Of a DNA stretch of 64,000 nt, positions 60,901 through 64,000 are shown in pieces. This DNA comes from Acanthosepion lycidas (taxonomy: Eukaryota > Mollusca > Cephalopoda > Sepiida > Sepiidae): assembly GCA_963932145.1 (NCBI GenBank), contig CAWVQA010000086.1, forward strand, positions 57,501 to 121,500. Reading direction: 5' to 3'. Both the position numbers and the translations under genes were made by a program. Below the pieces are notes generated by a model. It was not told the DNA's origin. It worked only from the letters and a program-made list of their open reading frames with translations, and made no database searches. Positions within the stretch are counted from its first letter, which is position 1. Each line of letters starts with the position of its first letter.

Positions 60901-63900
60901 AAATCGCTATGTAATTAAAAGTTGTGTAAAACATAAAATCTTAAATAAACCTTTGTCAAAACTTCTGAAACTAGTTAAAATCAATAAGTTTTGATTGATT
61001 CCATATCGATTTTCAATAATTTCATTGTTTTTGTAATGTTTTCAAAGAGTTATTTATATTTACAGACTAGCGTTAAAAAGTAGTGAAAAAAGCTAGATTT
61101 TGCATGTAAATCTCTATGTAATTAAAAGTTGTGTAAAACATAAAATCTTAAATATAACTTTGTCAAAACTTCTGAAACTAGTTAAAATCAATAAGTTTTG
61201 ATTGATTTCATATCGATTTTCAATAATTTCATTGTTTTTCTAAAGTTTTCAAACAGTTATTTATATTTACAAACTAGCCTTAAAAAGTAGTCAAAACAGC
61301 TTGATTTTGCAAGTAAATCGCTATGTAATTAAAAGTTGTGTTAAACATAAAATCTTAAATAAAACTTTGTCAAAACTTCTGAAACTAGTTAAAATCAATA
61401 AGTTTTGATTGGTTTCATATCGATTTTCAATAATTTCATTGTTTTTCTAATGTTTTCAAAGAGTTATTGATATTTACAAACTAACGTTGAAAAAGTAGTG
61501 AAAAAAGCTAGATTTTGCATGTAAATCGCTATGTAATTAAAACTTGTGTAAAACATAAAATCTTAAATATAACTTTGTCAAAACTTCTGAAACTAGTTAA
61601 AATCAATAAGTTTTGATTGATTACATATCGATTTTCAATAATTTCATTGTTTTTCTAATGTTTTCAAAGAGTTATTGATATTTACAAACTAGCGTTAAAA
61701 AGTAGTGAAAAAAGCTAGATTTTGCATGTAAATCGCTATGTAATTAAAAGTTGTGTAAAACATAAAATCTTAAATATAACTTTGTCAAAACTTCTGAAAC
61801 TAGTTAAAATCAATAAGTTTTGATTGATTCCATATCGATTTTCAATAATTTCATTGTTTTTGTAATGTTTTCAAAGAGTTATTGATATTTACAAACTAGC
61901 GTTAAAAAGTAGTCAAAAACAGCTTGATTTTGCATGTAAATCGCTATGTAATTAAAAGTTGTGTAAAACATAAAATCTAAAACAAAACTTTGTCAAAACT
62001 TCTGAAACTAGTTATAATCAATAAGTTTTGATTGATTCCATATCGATTTTCAATAATTTCATTGTTTTTCTAATGTTTTCAAAGAGTTATTGATATTTAC
62101 AAACTAGCGTTAAAAAGTAGTGAAAAAAGCTAGATTTTGCATGTAAATCTCTATGTAATTAAAAGTTGTGTAAAACATAAAATCTTAAATATAACTTTGT
62201 CAAAACTTCTGAAACTAGTTAAAATCAATAAGTTTTGATTGATTCCATATAGATTTTCAATAATTTCATTGTTTTTCTAATGTTTTCAAAGTGTTATTGA
62301 TATTTACAAACTAACGTTAAAAAAGTAGTGAAAAAAGCTAAATTTTGCATGTAAATCGCTATATAATTAAAAGTTGTGTAAAACATAAAATCTTAAATAT
62401 AACTTTGTTAAAACTTCTGAAACTAGTTAAAATCAATAAGTTTTGATTGATTTCATATCGATTTTCAATAATTTCATTGTTTTTCTAATGTTTTCAAAGA
62501 GTTATTGATATTTACAAACTAACGTTGAAAAAGTAGTGAAAAAAGCTAGATTTTGCATGTAAATCGCTATGTAATTAAAAGTTTTGCAAAACATAAAATC
62601 TTAAATATAACTTTGTTAAAACTTCTGAAACTACTTAAAATCAATAAGTTTTGATTGATTTCGTATCGATTTTCAATAATTTCATTGTTTTTGTAATGTT
62701 TTCAAAGAGTTATTGATATTTACAAACTAGCCTTAAAAAGTAGTCAAAAACAGCTTGATTTTGCATGTAAATCGCTATGTAATTAAAAGTTGTGTAAAAC
62801 ATAAAATCTTAAATAAAACTTTGTCAAATCTTCTGAAACTAGTTAAAATCAATAAGTTTTGATTGATTCCATATAGATTTTCAATAATTTCATTGTTTTT
62901 CTAATGTTTTCAAAGTGTTATTGATATTTACAAACTAACGTTGAAAAAGTAGTGAAAAAAGCTAGATTTTGCATGTAAATCGCTATGTAATTAAAAGTTG
63001 TGTAAAACATAAAATCTTAAATATAACTTTGTCAAAACTTCTGAAACTAGTTAAAATCAATAAGTTTTGATTGATTACATATCGATTTTCAATAATTTCA
63101 TTGTTTTTCTAATGTTTTCAAAGAGTTATTGATATTTACAAACTAGCGTTAAAAAGTAGTGAAAAAAGCTAGATTTTGCATGTAAATCGCTATGTAATTA
63201 AAAGTTGTGTAAAACATAAAATCTAAAACAAAACTTTGTCAAATCTTCTGAAACTAGTTAAAATCAATAAGTTTTGATTGATTCCATATCGATTTTCAAT
63301 AATTTCATTGTTTTTCTAATGTTTTCAAAGTGTTATTGATATTTACAAACTAGCGTTAAAAAGTAGTGAAAAAAGCTAGATTTTGCATGTAAATCGCTAT
63401 GTAACTAAAAGTTGTGTAAAACATAAAATCTTAAATATAACTTTGTCAAAACGTCTGAAACTAGTTAAAATCAATAAGTTTTGATTGATTTCATATCGAT
63501 TTTCAATAATTTCATTGTTTTTCTAATGTTTTCAAAGAGTTATTGATATTTACAAACTAGCGTTAAAAAGTAGTGAAAAAAGCTAGATTTTGCATGTAAA
63601 TCTCTATGTAATTAAAAGTTGTGTAAAACATAAAATCTTAAATATAACTTTGTCAAAACTTCTGAAACTAGTTAAAATCAATAAGTTTTGATTGATTACA
63701 TATCGATTTTCAATAATTTCATTGTTTTTCTAATGTTTTCAAAGAGTTATTGATATTTACAAACTAGCGTTAAAAAGTAGTGAAAAAAGCTAGATTTTGC
63801 ATGTAAAATGCAATGTAATTAAAAGTTGTGTAAAACATAAAATCTTAAATATGACTTTGTCGAAACTTCTGAAACTAGTTAAAATCAATAAGTTTTGATT

Positions 63901-64000
63901 GATTCCATATCGATTTTCAATAATTTCATTGTTTTTGTAATGTTTTCAAAGAGTTATTGATATTTACAAACTAGCGTTAAAAAGTAGTCAAAAACAGCTT

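Larger units (their letters stand above)
49211..64000 (-). repeat. Satellite A, inverted orientation, ~71 homogeneous ~207-bp monomers
   Basis: GCATGTAAATCGCTATGTAA recurs at 49693, 49901, 50108 (variant), 50315 and 50522, a 207-208 bp step, and so on to the window edge. The sequence is the reverse complement of the satellite A at 12475-13187 and 29785-32707. Monomers differ from each other at only a few sites. Two main variants alternate irregularly: GTAGTCAAAAACAGCTTGAT and GTAGTGAAAAAAGCTAGAT. The array continues beyond the window. No gene is present. Confidence 0.95.

Noticed and set aside
13188-64000. CRISPR-like regularly spaced repeats
   Set aside because: The units are contiguous tandem monomers without unique spacers, there are no cas genes and the context is eukaryotic.
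49211-64000. CENP-B box in satellite A
   Set aside because: No TTCG…CGGGA-type match is visible in the monomer, which is too AT-rich; a centromeric role remains only a possibility.

Overview
This window is eukaryotic heterochromatin, most likely pericentromeric or similar DNA of an invertebrate animal. I see no host gene, tRNA, rRNA or bacterial signal. The basis for the taxon is the mix of repeats: a LINE whose ORF2 looks like the Tx1/L1 group (AP endonuclease, reverse transcriptase, C-terminal CCHC), metazoan-type Ty3/Gypsy Gag and Pol, (TA)n and (CA)n microsatellites, and about 51 kb of very AT-rich tandem satellite. I cannot name the species; an arthropod is plausible but unproven.

Positions 1 to 7598 are a graveyard of transposon pieces. 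A minus-strand LINE ORF2 fragment (1-870) abuts a plus-strand Gypsy fragment holding the end of RT, RNase H, integrase and the C-terminal tail (875-2910). After a (TA)n tract and a 124-bp fold-back comes a second, minus-strand Gypsy element (3445 to about 6600) with Gag, a protease remnant, RT and RNase H but no integrase. It carries a deletion scar with templated insertions, a doubled tRNA-primer site and an LTR containing a duplicated 235-bp hairpin-rich unit. Microsatellites and about 700 bp of unassigned DNA follow.

Positions 7599 to 64000 are satellite, interrupted once by a 4.7-kb LINE (7781-12474) with a 15-bp target-site duplication and an open 1147-codon ORF2. Two satellite families alternate. 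Satellite A has a monomer of about 207 bp. Satellite B has a 51-bp subunit arranged in diverged triplets of about 153 bp, which are amplified again into higher-order units of 1118 bp, about 2177 bp and 2877/995 bp. The order is A forward (7599-7780 and 12475-13187), B (13188-29784), A forward (29785-32707), B (32708-49181), then A inverted to the end of the window (from about 49211). A small fold-back marks the inversion point.

The parts do not form a pathway. They record a history: old A and B sequence around 26-35 kb, homogenised higher-order arrays on both sides, and a young LINE insertion into A. The most interesting signals are the nested B hierarchy with register-preserving deletions, the evidence that A and B may share a 51-bp ancestral register, the inversion junction, and the in-frame single-stop ORF1/ORF2 arrangement of the LINE. 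Repeat periods were measured by hand from matching landmarks and should be read as exact to within a base or two.
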